Program-made: the position numbers and the translations under genes
Notes under the pieces: generated by a model
The model's database searches: none
What the model saw: only the letters and a program-made list of their open reading frames with translations
Told to the model about the DNA's origin: nothing
Source of the DNA: an uncultured Caldimonas sp.
GTDB lineage: Bacteria > Pseudomonadota > Gammaproteobacteria > Burkholderiales > Burkholderiaceae
DNA length: 64,000 nt
Reading direction: 5' to 3'
Assembly (NCBI RefSeq): GCF_946480305.1
Contig: NZ_CAMLJQ010000001.1
Location: 248,001 to 312,000, forward strand
Shown: piece by piece, positions 53,783-62,445 of the stretch
Position numbering within the stretch: the first letter of the stretch is position 1
Layout: each line of letters opens with the position of its first letter

Positions 53783-54571
53783 TCAAAGCGCGTGCCGCAG
53801 GAACTCGAGCACGCTGTTCTCGGGGCGCAGGAAGGACTGCAGTGACTCGTACACGAAGAACATCAGCAACGCCAGCATCAGCAGCGCCAGCAAGCTCTTC
53901 AATGGCTGCGAGAACACGAATACATTGAGCTGCGGCGCTGCGCGGCTGATGAAACCCATGCCCAGCTCCACCAGCAGCAGCACCAGGATCACGGCGGCTG
54001 AGAGCTTCACGATCCACTGGAAAAGCGTGTCCCCCTGACGCACCGCAAACTGCTCCAGCACCTGCCCCAAGTCCGGGAAGAACGACGCGATCGGCCACAG
54101 CTTGTATGAGTCGACGACCATTCCCAGCATTGCCAGCAGGCCGCCGGCCACCACGAACAGCGTCATCGCGAGCCAGCCGAGGAATTCGCCGGTAGGCCCG
54201 TTCTCGTGGCCTGCGGCCGGATCGAAGAACGAAGCATTGCTCGATCCCGTCTGAAAGTCGATCAGGTCGCCAACGCTCTGGATCGCCCAGATGAAGATGC
54301 CCACCCCGAGTCCGAGCAGCGCGCCGATGAATAGCTCCTTGGAGGCCACCAGCAGCCACATTCCAAGCGTCATTGGCGGAATGTCGCCCGCAAGCGGCGA
54401 AAGGAAGATCGCCAGCAGCAGCACGATGCTGTTGCGGGTGGTGCCCGGCATCATCCGTGCCGACAAGAAGGGAACGACCGCGAACAACCCGCTGATGCGA
54501 GGCAGCGTCAGCGCGGTGGCGGCGAACCACTTCTCGAACGCCAGGATTTCGAGGCTCGGCTGCAATTCCAT
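53783..54571 (-). CDS. sctT: Type III export apparatus protein SctT
   Basis: 262 residues, about six membrane helices. Family features include LTLPRISGLFAVVPFLSARM near the N-terminus, GALLGLGVGIFIWAIQSVGD and DFQTGSSNASFFDP, which are characteristic of SctT/SpaR/FliR, the pore component that packs with SctR and SctS in the inner membrane. The ATG at 54571 has AGAGG eight bases ahead; a GTG one codon earlier is possible. It lies between sctO and sctU with gaps of 11-12 bases. sctR, the usual main partner, is not in the window. Confidence 0.93.
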   Translation of the reverse strand: MELQPSLEILAFEKWFAATALTLPRISGLFAVVPFLSARMMPGTTRNSIVLLLAIFLSPLAGDIPPMTLGMWLLVASKELFIGALLGLGVGIFIWAIQSVGDLIDFQTGSSNASFFDPAAGHENGPTGEFLGWLAMTLFVVAGGLLAMLGMVVDSYKLWPIASFFPDLGQVLEQFAVRQGDTLFQWIVKLSAAVILVLLLVELGMGFISRAAPQLNVFVFSQPLKSLLALLMLALLMFFVYESLQSFLRPENSVLEFLRHAL

Positions 54572-54582
54572 CACGCGCGCCT

Positions 54583-55056
54583 CTATACCCTGCGAGAGAG
54601 CCAGCCCTGTACAGCGACCTCTTCTGCGTTGTCTTCCATGCGCTGTTCGGTAAGGCGCTGGCGCGCCTGTGCCGCCTTGCGCTGCATCTGACGCGCCTTC
54701 TCCAGATCACCGGCCGCCTCGCGCAGCACGTGACGGCTGCCGTCCAGCGTGGCCTGGCGGGCCTTCACCACGTCGACGGCCTGTGCCACCGCCGCCCTCG
54801 CCTCGGCGATGCGGGCGTCGAGCGCGCGGCTCCACGCGCCGCTCTGGCGCAGATGCGCCACGCCTACGCTGGCGCCGGAAGCCGTCTCGCGCCACAGTTG
54901 CTCCTTCGCAAGCACCTCGCGATGCCACTGCTCCTGCGCCTTCAGCGCCTGCTGCTGGCTCTGCTCCAACGCCTGGCGGTCACTCGCCACACGCTGCTGC
55001 GCTGCCGTCTTCTGGCGTTCGCGCACTTCGCCGAGCCGTTTCCAGTCAATGTCCAT
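54583..55056 (-). CDS. sctO: Type III stalk protein SctO (YscO-like)
   Basis: 157 residues, almost entirely charged alpha-helical hairpin, with long Ala/Gln/Glu/Arg heptads (QQRVASDRQALEQSQQQALK) and a basic C-terminal half. This matches YscO/FliJ, the coiled-coil stalk that sits in the ATPase ring and contacts the export gate SctV. Sequence conservation in the family is poor, so the call rests on length, helical character and position directly after sctN. No sctP follows; the next gene is sctT. Confidence 0.82.
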   Translation of the reverse strand: MDIDWKRLGEVRERQKTAAQQRVASDRQALEQSQQQALKAQEQWHREVLAKEQLWRETASGASVGVAHLRQSGAWSRALDARIAEARAAVAQAVDVVKARQATLDGSRHVLREAAGDLEKARQMQRKAAQARQRLTEQRMEDNAEEVAVQGWLSRRV

Positions 55057-55083
55057 GCCGGCACCCCACCTGCTCCACTCTCA

Positions 55084-56433
55084 CTACCCCACCAGGCGAC
55101 GCAAGGCCGCGACCGTGCGCTCGAAGTCGACGCGGCTTTCCGGCGGCTGGTTCAGGAACGCCAGGGCCGACGCCCGCGATTCGATCGCGCGGTCTGCCGT
55201 CGCGTCGGCGCCGGCCTTGTATTCGCCGATCTGGATCAGCAGCTCCAGCTCCTGGTACTTCGCGAGCAGGCTGCGCAACTGCGACGCCGCGGCCTTGTGT
55301 TCGGGCGCTGCAACCTGCCCCATCACGCGGCTCACGCTGGCCAGCACGTCGATCGCCGGGTACTGGTTGGCCGACGCCAGCTTGCGCGAAAGCACGATGT
55401 GCCCGTCGAGGATGGAGCGCACCTCCTCGGCGATCGGGTCGTTCTCCTCGTCGCCTTCGGTCAGCACCGAGTACACGGCAGTGATGGAACCTGTACGGCC
55501 CTGCCCGGCGCGCTCCAGCAACTGCGGCAGCATCGAGAACACGGACGGCGGGTAGCTGCGCCGCGTGGGCGGCTCGCCGCTGGCCAGGCCGATCTCGCGC
55601 TGCGCCCGCGCGAAGCGGGTGAGCGAATCGACGAGCAGCAGCACTTTCTTGCCCTGGTCCCGGAAGTGCTCCGCGATCGTGGTTGCCACGTAGGCCGACT
55701 TGAGGCGCTCCATCGGCGGCCGGTCGGACGTCGACACCACCATCACCGACTTCGCCAGCCCCTCGGGACCCAGACTGTGCTCGATGAACTCCTTGACCTC
55801 GCGGCCTCGCTCGCCGATCAGTGCGATGACGTTGACGTCGGCCGTCGAGCCACGTGCCAGCATGCCCAGCAGCGTGCTCTTGCCGACGCCGGGCGGCGAG
55901 AAAACGCCGACACGCTGCCCCTCGCCCAGCGTCAACAAGCCATCGATGGCTCGGATGCCAGTGGCCAGCGGGCGTTCGATCATCTGGCGCTGCAAGGGGT
56001 TGAGCGGCTCGCGGTGCACCGGTTGGTGGGTGTGCACGTCCAGCGGACCGAGATCGTCCATGGGGGCGCCCAACGCATCAAGCACCCGCCCAAGCAACCC
56101 CGCTCCCACCGGGCACACGTGGCCGCGGCCGGACGGAATCACCTCGGTCAGCGTCGAGATGCCGGTGGTCGGGCCCAGCGGCGTGAGGATCGCGGTGTTG
56201 TGCGAGAAGCCCACGACCTCCGCCAGGAGCGGCGGCTCGCCCGGTGTCGTGAGTTCGCACAGCTCGCCGACGTGGGCCTGGATGCCGGAGGCGTCGATCA
56301 GCATCCCGACCGCCTTGCTGACCCGCCCGCGCATGCCGACCGGCATCACGCGGCCAAAGGCCTGCTCCAGGTCGGCGACGATATCCAGCGCACCGCTGGG
56401 AACGGAGCGCGGTGCAGAAGCGCTGCTGCCCAT
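55084..56433 (-). CDS. sctN: Type III secretion ATPase SctN
   Basis: 449 residues, F1-beta-like ATPase. Walker [11 protein letters not shown] at about 170-180, [16 protein letters not shown], Walker [36 protein letters not shown] and the catalytic-site [19 protein letters not shown] are all present. It forms the cytoplasmic hexamer that unfolds substrates and detaches chaperones. The ATG at 56433 overlaps the sctL stop (TGATG), so translation is coupled; a GTG one codon ahead is the alternative. Confidence 0.96.
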   Translation of the reverse strand: MGSSASAPRSVPSGALDIVADLEQAFGRVMPVGMRGRVSKAVGMLIDASGIQAHVGELCELTTPGEPPLLAEVVGFSHNTAILTPLGPTTGISTLTEVIPSGRGHVCPVGAGLLGRVLDALGAPMDDLGPLDVHTHQPVHREPLNPLQRQMIERPLATGIRAIDGLLTLGEGQRVGVFSPPGVGKSTLLGMLARGSTADVNVIALIGERGREVKEFIEHSLGPEGLAKSVMVVSTSDRPPMERLKSAYVATTIAEHFRDQGKKVLLLVDSLTRFARAQREIGLASGEPPTRRSYPPSVFSMLPQLLERAGQGRTGSITAVYSVLTEGDEENDPIAEEVRSILDGHIVLSRKLASANQYPAIDVLASVSRVMGQVAAPEHKAAASQLRSLLAKYQELELLIQIGEYKAGADATADRAIESRASALAFLNQPPESRVDFERTVAALRRLVG

Positions 56434-57056
56434 CACTGCGCTCCCAGGCCGCCGCGCTCGACCGCCCGACGAAAGGCGTCGAGTTGCGCGTCCAGCCCGA
56501 TCTCTATGGTGCCGGAAGCCGTCTGCACCTCGCAGGTGCCGTGCTTCAACGCCGGATCGGGTTGCACCGCGACGTTCATCGTCCAGTTGGCTTCGGTGCG
56601 CAGCTTGTCCAGCACCTGGCGCAGCGCCCCCTCCTGCGCGGGGGAGACACGCACGGTGACGAATGGTTCCGCGCGGATCAGTGTGTCCACACGCAGCAGC
56701 GCCGTCTCGAAGAGGTGTGCAGGGTCGGCGTCGGCGATGAACTGCCCGACGGCCTTGACGACGATCTGGGCCATCGACGTCCGCAGCGCACGCAACTGTC
56801 GCTCCGAGGCCAGGCTGTCCGAGACCAGCCGCTGCGCGTACTCCGACTTCGCCTGCTGCAGCCCTTCTTCATAGCCTTTCCTCCTGCTGTCCTCAGCCTG
56901 GCGGGTGGCCTGCTGCACGATGCGGCGAGCCTCCTGACGCGCGGCGGCCACCACTGCCGACGCGTCGAGCAGCGCCGCATACTCGGCCTCCTTGAGCACC
57001 TTGCGCTCGCTGAGCAGTTGCAGGTTCTCGCTGGTGATCAGAAAAGCCAGTCCCAT
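56433..57056 (-). CDS. sctL: Type III ATPase stator SctL
   Basis: 207 residues. N-terminal [20 protein letters not shown], a central coiled coil ([37 protein letters not shown]) and a C-terminal V-ATPase-E-like domain ([40 protein letters not shown]). SctL links the ATPase to the sorting platform through SctK and SctQ. The ATG at 57056 has AAAGGTT ahead and lies inside the end of sctK, overlapping it by 19 bases. Confidence 0.93.
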   Translation of the reverse strand: MGLAFLITSENLQLLSERKVLKEAEYAALLDASAVVAAARQEARRIVQQATRQAEDSRRKGYEEGLQQAKSEYAQRLVSDSLASERQLRALRTSMAQIVVKAVGQFIADADPAHLFETALLRVDTLIRAEPFVTVRVSPAQEGALRQVLDKLRTEANWTMNVAVQPDPALKHGTCEVQTASGTIEIGLDAQLDAFRRAVERGGLGAQ

Positions 57057-57706
57057 TGGGGCAACCTTTCGGGGACGATGCACAACAGCATCAATTCGGA
57101 CAACTGGGCGGCCTGCCTCGGCTTGAGCGCAGGGACGCTGAGCGACGCCACACGCCGGGGCAGCTTGCGCTGTACGCGCCTCAATGTGGCGTCGCCTTCG
57201 GGTGCGACCGCCGCCATCAACAGCCGGTAGCCGCGGTTGAAGACGACCCGGCCGGTCGAAAGGGGTCGCTCCTTGAGCCCCCCCGCATCCATGCGCAACT
57301 CCGTCAGCTGGGGCACCCGGTCGATCACGAAATCGACCGCGTCGTCGTCGAGGCGACGCGCCATGCGACGCAACTGCGAGGACACGCCGCGCACCTTGAA
57401 AAGCGGTTTGTGCGCGCACAAGCCGCAGTAGGCGGCCAGCCGACGCAGGGAGGCACCATCGAGCAGCGCGAGCCGGCGCATGCGCGAATCGAAGCTGAAC
57501 TCCGAGGGCACCATCGCGGCGCGGTCACGCAGCAGGTCCGCCAGCACCGCCTTGCCAGCGGTGCCAAATTGCTGCAGCTGCCGGTGACGCACCGGCCATT
57601 CCGGTGGCAACCAGCTGGGATGCAGGTCGTGTTCGGGATGCAGGTTGAACCGCGTCACCAGGCGCACCAGCTCCATCGCATCCGTTCGGCGAGCGGCGGT
57701 GTCCAT
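57038..57706 (-). CDS. sctK: Type III sorting platform accessory SctK
   Basis: 222 residues. N-terminal NLHPEHDLHPSWLPPEWP is the YscK-family signature; the middle is helical with Arg-rich segments (LALLDGASLRRLAAYCGL). SctK connects the SctQ pods to the inner-membrane ring protein SctD. It lies between sctJ (four-base gap) and sctL (overlap), its usual place in Ysc-type clusters. The family is poorly conserved, so position and the WLPPEW motif carry the call. Confidence 0.85.
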   Translation of the reverse strand: MDTAARRTDAMELVRLVTRFNLHPEHDLHPSWLPPEWPVRHRQLQQFGTAGKAVLADLLRDRAAMVPSEFSFDSRMRRLALLDGASLRRLAAYCGLCAHKPLFKVRGVSSQLRRMARRLDDDAVDFVIDRVPQLTELRMDAGGLKERPLSTGRVVFNRGYRLLMAAVAPEGDATLRRVQRKLPRRVASLSVPALKPRQAAQLSELMLLCIVPERLPQWDWLF

Positions 57707-57710
57707 GTCG

Positions 57711-58499
57711 CTATCGCCGCAGCACCTGCCGTCGCATCCAACGCCAATCGAGGTTGTGCTTCTTCAGCAAACCCGGCAGCAACATCACGCACACGGCCGC
57801 GACGACGAGCAGGAAAAGAATCACGGCGGCCGCCTGCGTCGACAGCAGGCCCAGGATCAGCGGTTCGCCGGCGTCTGTGCGGGCCTGCGGCGCGTAGCTC
57901 GCCTGTCGCGCCTCGAACAGCGACAACGAGACCTTGTCGTGCGTGAGCCCCTCGATACTGTGCGCGACCATGTCCTTGACGGCCGGTGCCATCAGGCGCA
58001 GGTCCACGTCAGGGCGGTGCTTGATGAACACCGCCGCGGACGATGGCCGGATGCGGTCGCTCAACGGATCATTGGCCGGGATGACGACATGCACCCGCGC
58101 GGCCACGACCCCGTCGACGTTACGCAGGGTCTGCGACAGCTCCTGCGACACCGCGTAGATGTAGCGCATCCGCTCTTCGGACGGCGTCGATACCAGCCCC
58201 TGCTTCTCGAACAGATCGCCCATGCTGGCATAGCGGTCGTGCGGCAGCCCCTGTGCGCGCAGCAACTCCAGCGCCGAGCCGAGATCGCCGTCTTCGACCA
58301 TCACTTGCCAGCCGCTGTTGTCAGCGCGCTCCTTCGCAGCACCGAGCCCGGCCTGCGTAAGCGCGGCGACCATCTCGTTCGCTTCCTGCTCGGTCAGGTC
58401 GGAATACAGCCCGACCTTGCAGCCCGCCAGCCCCAGCAGCAACACCGCTGCCAACGACCAACGCCGGATTCGACCGAACAGCATTGCCTGCGTGCTCAT
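57711..58499 (-). CDS. sctJ: Type III inner-membrane ring lipoprotein SctJ
   Basis: 262 residues. Lipoprotein signal ends at Cys27 (LLGLAGCKVGLYSDL). Two ring-building domains follow, with LYSDLTEQEANEMVAALTQA, VSQELSQTLRNVDGVVAARV and RPSSAAVFIKHRP, then a membrane helix near the C-terminus (about 213-236) and a basic tail. This is the YscJ/PrgK/FliF-related ring. The ATG at 58499 has AGGAG five bases ahead; a GTG two codons earlier is possible. Confidence 0.95.
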   Translation of the reverse strand: MSTQAMLFGRIRRWSLAAVLLLGLAGCKVGLYSDLTEQEANEMVAALTQAGLGAAKERADNSGWQVMVEDGDLGSALELLRAQGLPHDRYASMGDLFEKQGLVSTPSEERMRYIYAVSQELSQTLRNVDGVVAARVHVVIPANDPLSDRIRPSSAAVFIKHRPDVDLRLMAPAVKDMVAHSIEGLTHDKVSLSLFEARQASYAPQARTDAGEPLILGLLSTQAAAVILFLLVVAAVCVMLLPGLLKKHNLDWRWMRRQVLRR

Positions 58500-58507
58500 G
58501 TGCACTC

Positions 58508-58912
58508 CTACTGCTGGTTCTTGAGCAGGGTGTTGAACAGGCTCGACGCGGCACCTGCCAAGCCCATCGAGATGTGCATGCGCACGAAGGTCTCGTGCGC
58601 CTCCATGGAGTGATTTGTCAGCGCAACCATCGACATCAGCGGGTCGCGCGGGTTGATGGACTCGAGCATGCTGCGACGCATCTCGTCCAGCGGCCTTGCG
58701 TGGCCCGCCAGTCGTGCCGCATAGGCCTTTGCGGCGTCGCCAAGCACGCTCGGCGTGTTGACGAGCGACGGGTGCCCCGGCGGCTTGCCGGCCATCAACT
58801 GGGCAAATTCTTTCGTTTCCGCCTGGTTGAGCGCCTGCCGGCCCTGCGCGGGCCCGCCTGTTCCCGCACCCGCCTGGGGCGAAGCAGCAGTGATCGCGCT
58901 GGAATCAATCAT
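58508..58912 (-). CDS. sctI: Type III inner rod protein SctI
   Basis: 134 residues. A flexible Gln/Ala/Gly-rich N-terminus and a helical C-terminus ending in GLAGAASSLFNTLLKNQQ, the conserved end of YscI/PrgJ/MxiI proteins, which form the inner rod or adaptor under the needle. TGAGGAC precedes the ATG. It lies between the needle candidate and sctJ, the standard Ysc order (F, then I, J, K, L). It is itself an early secreted substrate in known systems. Confidence 0.88.
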   Translation of the reverse strand: MIDSSAITAASPQAGAGTGGPAQGRQALNQAETKEFAQLMAGKPPGHPSLVNTPSVLGDAAKAYAARLAGHARPLDEMRRSMLESINPRDPLMSMVALTNHSMEAHETFVRMHISMGLAGAASSLFNTLLKNQQ

Positions 58913-59031
58913 GTTGAGTCCTCAGGTCGGATGGTCAAAGAATAAAGAGCGCGGCGCAGCGCGGGAGCAGAACGACCGACGGCATGGAGCGCATTCATCG
59001 ATCGTCCGCGAAGCGCGCGCCGCGCATCCGC

Positions 59032-59244
59032 TCAGTTGGCTTTCGAAGCGCCTTCGAAGGCGTGCTTCACAGCGCTGCCGGCGTTCGAGAAAGCCGAGCT
59101 CACGCCGCCGATGGTCTGCGTGGTAGCGCCGATCAGGCCGACGGCCATCGACACTTCCTGCACCTTGTTCATCGAGCTTTCGAAGTTCTTGTGAGCGTTG
59201 TCGAGCGTGTTGTTGACGTTGCCGGTCGTTCCGTTGAGTGCCAT
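59032..59244 (-). CDS. sctF: Candidate type III needle subunit SctF
   Basis: 70 residues, no signal peptide: MALNGTTGNVNNTLDNAHKN, a central helix (SSMNKVQEVSMAVGLIG) and a Gly/Ala/Ser-rich end. Size, position between sctD and sctI, and an unusually strong ribosome site (TAGGAGGT) fit a needle or pilus subunit, which must be made in excess. The sequence is not close to YscF, PrgI or HrpY as I know them, and the typical Pro-x-x-Pro turn of YscF-type needles is missing, so another small secreted protein is possible. Confidence 0.6.
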   Translation of the reverse strand: MALNGTTGNVNNTLDNAHKNFESSMNKVQEVSMAVGLIGATTQTIGGVSSAFSNAGSAVKHAFEGASKAN

Positions 59245-59297
59245 TTCAAGTACCTCCTAGAGAGTTGATACACCTGCTTCTACTTCGCCCGGCCCTT

Positions 59298-59323
59298 GAG
59301 CCGGTCTTTCGTGAGACGGGCTC
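59298..59323 (-). other. Stem-loop between sctD and the needle gene
   Basis: GAGCC-G-GTCT, loop TTCGTG, AGAC-G-GGCTC: a nine-pair stem with one G-G mismatch in the 117-base gap ahead of the needle gene. It may protect a processed needle mRNA or attenuate read-through from sctD. Confidence 0.45.
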
Positions 59324-59361
59324 TCGCCCTCCTCGCGAAACCTTTGCGCCACCTGCAGCAG

Positions 59362-60489
59362 CTAGCGCGCATCCGTTGCCTGCTTGTCGGTGCCCAGCAC
59401 CAGACCGTCTGATTCGATTCTCTTCAGTTCGGCACCCGAGCGCAGCACCGAACCTTCGTAGTACCGGGTGCCGTTCGACAACTGAATGTGACGCAGTCCG
59501 TTACCGTCGTCGGTGATGCTCACCATGCGGGCCGGCAGCACGCTCTGCCAGTGGTCCCAGTCGGCGTCCTCGGTCCTCGCTTCCTTGCGGGGCTTGGGCA
59601 GGTACTGCAGCTTGTCGGACACGAGCACGTTGGGATGCAGGTCCTCCGCGAGGCGGCGGATCTTCTCGCGCACCGCATCGTCGTCGACCGTTCCGGACAC
59701 CACCAGCCGGCCATTGCCAGCGTAGGCGATGGCCACCCCCGGGTCGCTCACATACTGGCGAGCCTGCTCGACCATGTCCTCGGCGGTATGCACGTGCACC
59801 GCCACCCGACTGCCGTGAGGCTGCATGGCCTGCTGCAAGGCTGCCTTGCGCGCACGCGATTCGACGTATCCTCGTAGCACGATCTGCCCGCCAGGCGCAC
59901 TCACCGCTTCCACCTCGGGAAAGTCGGCGATCGCCTTGTCGACCTCCACCATGTCGACCCCGCCCCTGGCAACGCCCCCGCGCGATGAGCCGGCCAACTG
60001 GTGCACGCCCAACACGATCAGACCCACCACGGCCAGCCCGAGCAAGCCCGCCGCGACCCGCATGTGCGGCTGCAGGCGAGCGGGCCGCGCGGCGGGAGCC
60101 GGCTGCGCAGTGCCAGGCAGCACGCTCTCGGTGGGCGCGAACATGCGGTCGTCCTGCTCCTGCACCGGGTAGCTGCGATCGAGCTGCACGTCGATGTTGC
60201 CGAGCGTCAGCACATCTCCCGCCACCAGGCTGCGCCGCTGCTGCGCCATTTCCGCGCCGTTGACCTGCGCGGAGGCGGCGCCGATCTTCTGCGCCGAGAC
60301 GACCAGTTCGCCGACGGTGAGTGCAAGGTGCTTGGGCAGCACGTCACCGCCCGGGAGCATCACCTCGCATTCGCCGGAGGAGCCGACGATGTTCACGCCC
60401 GGCCGCAAGGCGATGGTGCGGCCCCGCAACGGCCCGCTCTGGAACCGCAGGCACCAACCGGGGACGTTGCCCGACGTTGTCTGGTTCAT
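59362..60489 (-). CDS. sctD: Type III inner-membrane ring protein SctD
   Basis: 375 residues. N-terminal FHA-like domain (about 10-105; PLRGRTIALRPGVNIVGSSG, PKHLALTVG), one membrane helix at about 143-164 (VAAGLLGLAVVGLIVLGV), and a periplasmic part with BON-like domains (VVSGTVDDDAVREKIRRL, GGQIVLRGYVESRARKAAL). This is the YscD/PrgH layout; the FHA domain contacts SctK. GGGAGGT precedes the ATG, four bases after the sctC stop. Confidence 0.92.
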   Translation of the reverse strand: MNQTTSGNVPGWCLRFQSGPLRGRTIALRPGVNIVGSSGECEVMLPGGDVLPKHLALTVGELVVSAQKIGAASAQVNGAEMAQQRRSLVAGDVLTLGNIDVQLDRSYPVQEQDDRMFAPTESVLPGTAQPAPAARPARLQPHMRVAAGLLGLAVVGLIVLGVHQLAGSSRGGVARGGVDMVEVDKAIADFPEVEAVSAPGGQIVLRGYVESRARKAALQQAMQPHGSRVAVHVHTAEDMVEQARQYVSDPGVAIAYAGNGRLVVSGTVDDDAVREKIRRLAEDLHPNVLVSDKLQYLPKPRKEARTEDADWDHWQSVLPARMVSITDDGNGLRHIQLSNGTRYYEGSVLRSGAELKRIESDGLVLGTDKQATDAR

Positions 60490-60492
60490 GCT

Positions 60493-62175
60493 TCAACCTC
60501 CCGCGGGCGGGGTCGCCCCTTGGGCCGACGGCAGGACCATGCGCGGCGTCAGCATGTAGAAGCGCTCCAGCTTGACGCGGCGCTTCTCGGTGTACTTGAA
60601 CAGGTTGCCGAGCACCGGCACATCGGACAGGATGGGCACGCCCGTCACCGCATTGGTGTTCTCTTCCGAGCTGTAGCCCGCGATCAGCAGGCTTGCGCCC
60701 TCGGTCACCAGCGCCTGGGTGTTGACGGTGCGCCGTCTGACGACAGGGATGTCGTCGACGGTCGCCTGGCTCAGGTCGCCGTCCTGGATATCGATGGACA
60801 TCATCACGCCGCGAGCGGTGGCCTCGTCGACGATGAGCGGCGTGACGCGTACGGACGTGCCGGCGGTGATATTGAACAGGGCGGCGTCCTGGAAGCCGTC
60901 GACGCGCACGTACAGCTCATTGAGGTTCTCCAGGATCGCCTCGTTGTTGTCGAGCGTGAGCACCTTGGGCCGTGCGACGAAATTGGCGTCCCCGGTTTTC
61001 GTGAGCGCATGCACCCGCGCCAGCAGGTAGTTGCGCAACTCGTTGCCGATGGCCGCAGTGAAGACACCGCCTGCAGGAGGCGCCGAGCCCGTCTGCCCCG
61101 CTTCGGTGGCGCCGCTGTTCCATGTGAGCGGAGTCCCGGTGCCGCGGCCGATCTGCACGTCCGCATGCCGCCCGTGAGCACGCCAGTCCACGCCCAGGCT
61201 GTCCAGCGTGTCGGTGCTGATGTCCATGATGGTCAGTTCGATCTCGATCAATCGCGGACGCACGTCCATCGATTCGATGATGCGTGCGTACTGCGGCATG
61301 CGCTCCGGCAGGTCGCGCACGAGCACGGCGTTCATGCGTGTGTCGGCATGGAACTGCGGCAGTTCGCCGTCGGCGCCTGTGCCGAAGCTTGCAGCCATCC
61401 CCTCGCCACCGCCACCCATGTCGACCTGGGGAACCTGCAACGCGTCGCCGCTTCTCATGCGCACCTCCCGGTTCGGGCCGACGCGCAACGGCGAACCCAC
61501 CGGCGTGCCCGCCGACCCGCCGCCGCTCCCGCCCTTGCCCTTGTAAAGGCTGTTCAGCACGGTGGCCACGCCCGGCACCACCGTCTGGCGGCCGCTGCGG
61601 TTGATCCTGAAATCCGCCGCCCAGGCGTACTTGAGCGGGAACAGGCGCACCTCGGAGTTGTCGGTCATCGAGGCACGCTGATCGGCCAGCTTGACCGCCT
61701 GCCGCACCATCTCCACGTAGCGCCTCGGACCGGAGACGAACACGCTGCCTTCGTTGTCGCTGATCGACAGCGGATAGCGGCTGTCGGAGATCTTGAGCGC
61801 GACGATGGTCTGCGCGACACGCGACGCGCTGCCGGGCGAGATCGAGATGACCTCGCTGCGCGCTTCGCTCGCCAGGTCGACGTACAGGAACGAACCGTCG
61901 AAGTACCAGGTGAGCCCGTAGCTTGCGCAGATGCTGTCGAGGATCTTGCGCGCCGAGCCGGTGAACTTGCCACTGATGAGCCCACTCACCTTGTTGTCCA
62001 CCACGGCGGTCGTGCCCTGCGACGACGCCAGCTCACGCAGGAAATCCGGCAGCGGCTTCTCGCTTGCCACGATCTGGAAGGAACGGTCCCGCCATTGCAG
62101 TTCGGCGGCGCCCGCGGGCAGTACCAGCGAGCACAGCATGAGAGACAGGACGGCAAGGCGCAGGTACAGACTCAT
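60493..62175 (-). CDS. sctC: Type III outer-membrane secretin SctC
   Basis: 560 residues. Signal peptide (about 1-22, ending PAGAA), N0/N1 domains (FQIVASEKPLPDFLRELASS, SGKFTGSARKILDSICASYG), an N2/N3 ring domain with VSGPRRYVEMVRQAVKLAD, a Gly-rich loop (about 225-275), and a secretin barrel with MDVRPRLIEIELTIMDIS, FVARPKVLTLDNNEAI, NVNTQALVTEGASLLIAGY-like strands and GVPILSDVPVLGNLF. The ATG overlaps the sctS stop by ATGA. The frame remains open upstream to 62385 inside sctS but without similarity. It is the outer-membrane pore of the injectisome. Confidence 0.95.
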   Translation of the reverse strand: MSLYLRLAVLSLMLCSLVLPAGAAELQWRDRSFQIVASEKPLPDFLRELASSQGTTAVVDNKVSGLISGKFTGSARKILDSICASYGLTWYFDGSFLYVDLASEARSEVISISPGSASRVAQTIVALKISDSRYPLSISDNEGSVFVSGPRRYVEMVRQAVKLADQRASMTDNSEVRLFPLKYAWAADFRINRSGRQTVVPGVATVLNSLYKGKGGSGGGSAGTPVGSPLRVGPNREVRMRSGDALQVPQVDMGGGGEGMAASFGTGADGELPQFHADTRMNAVLVRDLPERMPQYARIIESMDVRPRLIEIELTIMDISTDTLDSLGVDWRAHGRHADVQIGRGTGTPLTWNSGATEAGQTGSAPPAGGVFTAAIGNELRNYLLARVHALTKTGDANFVARPKVLTLDNNEAILENLNELYVRVDGFQDAALFNITAGTSVRVTPLIVDEATARGVMMSIDIQDGDLSQATVDDIPVVRRRTVNTQALVTEGASLLIAGYSSEENTNAVTGVPILSDVPVLGNLFKYTEKRRVKLERFYMLTPRMVLPSAQGATPPAGG

Positions 62176-62438
62176 GGCAGCATCGATACGGTTTGAAAGG
62201 CACGTTCGGCAAACCGCATCACGTAGCGGCCCAGCCACCCGGCGGTGACGACGATCACGACCATCACCGCGATCAGGCGGATGGACTGGCCGATGCTCTG
62301 GTCCTGAACCTGCGTGACGGCCTGCAGCACGGCCACGATCAGCGCGCTGACGGTGGCCACCGCGACCACGGGCAGCGACACCCACAGCACCAGGATCAGG
62401 CCTTCGCGCGTGATGTCGAGGATGTTCAACGGTGTCAT
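62172..62438 (-). CDS. sctS: Type III export apparatus protein SctS
   Basis: 88 residues, two membrane helices (about 12-38 and 50-75). REGLILVLWVSLPVVAVATV and AVLQAVTQVQDQSIGQSIRL match the SctS/FliQ family, including the Gln-rich turn between the helices. It packs with SctR and SctT in the export gate. Its place between sctV and sctC is unusual; in Ysc-type clusters sctS sits between sctR and sctT. Confidence 0.94.
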   Translation of the reverse strand: MTPLNILDITREGLILVLWVSLPVVAVATVSALIVAVLQAVTQVQDQSIGQSIRLIAVMVVIVVTAGWLGRYVMRFAERAFQTVSMLP

Positions 62439-62445
62439 CGCGGCC

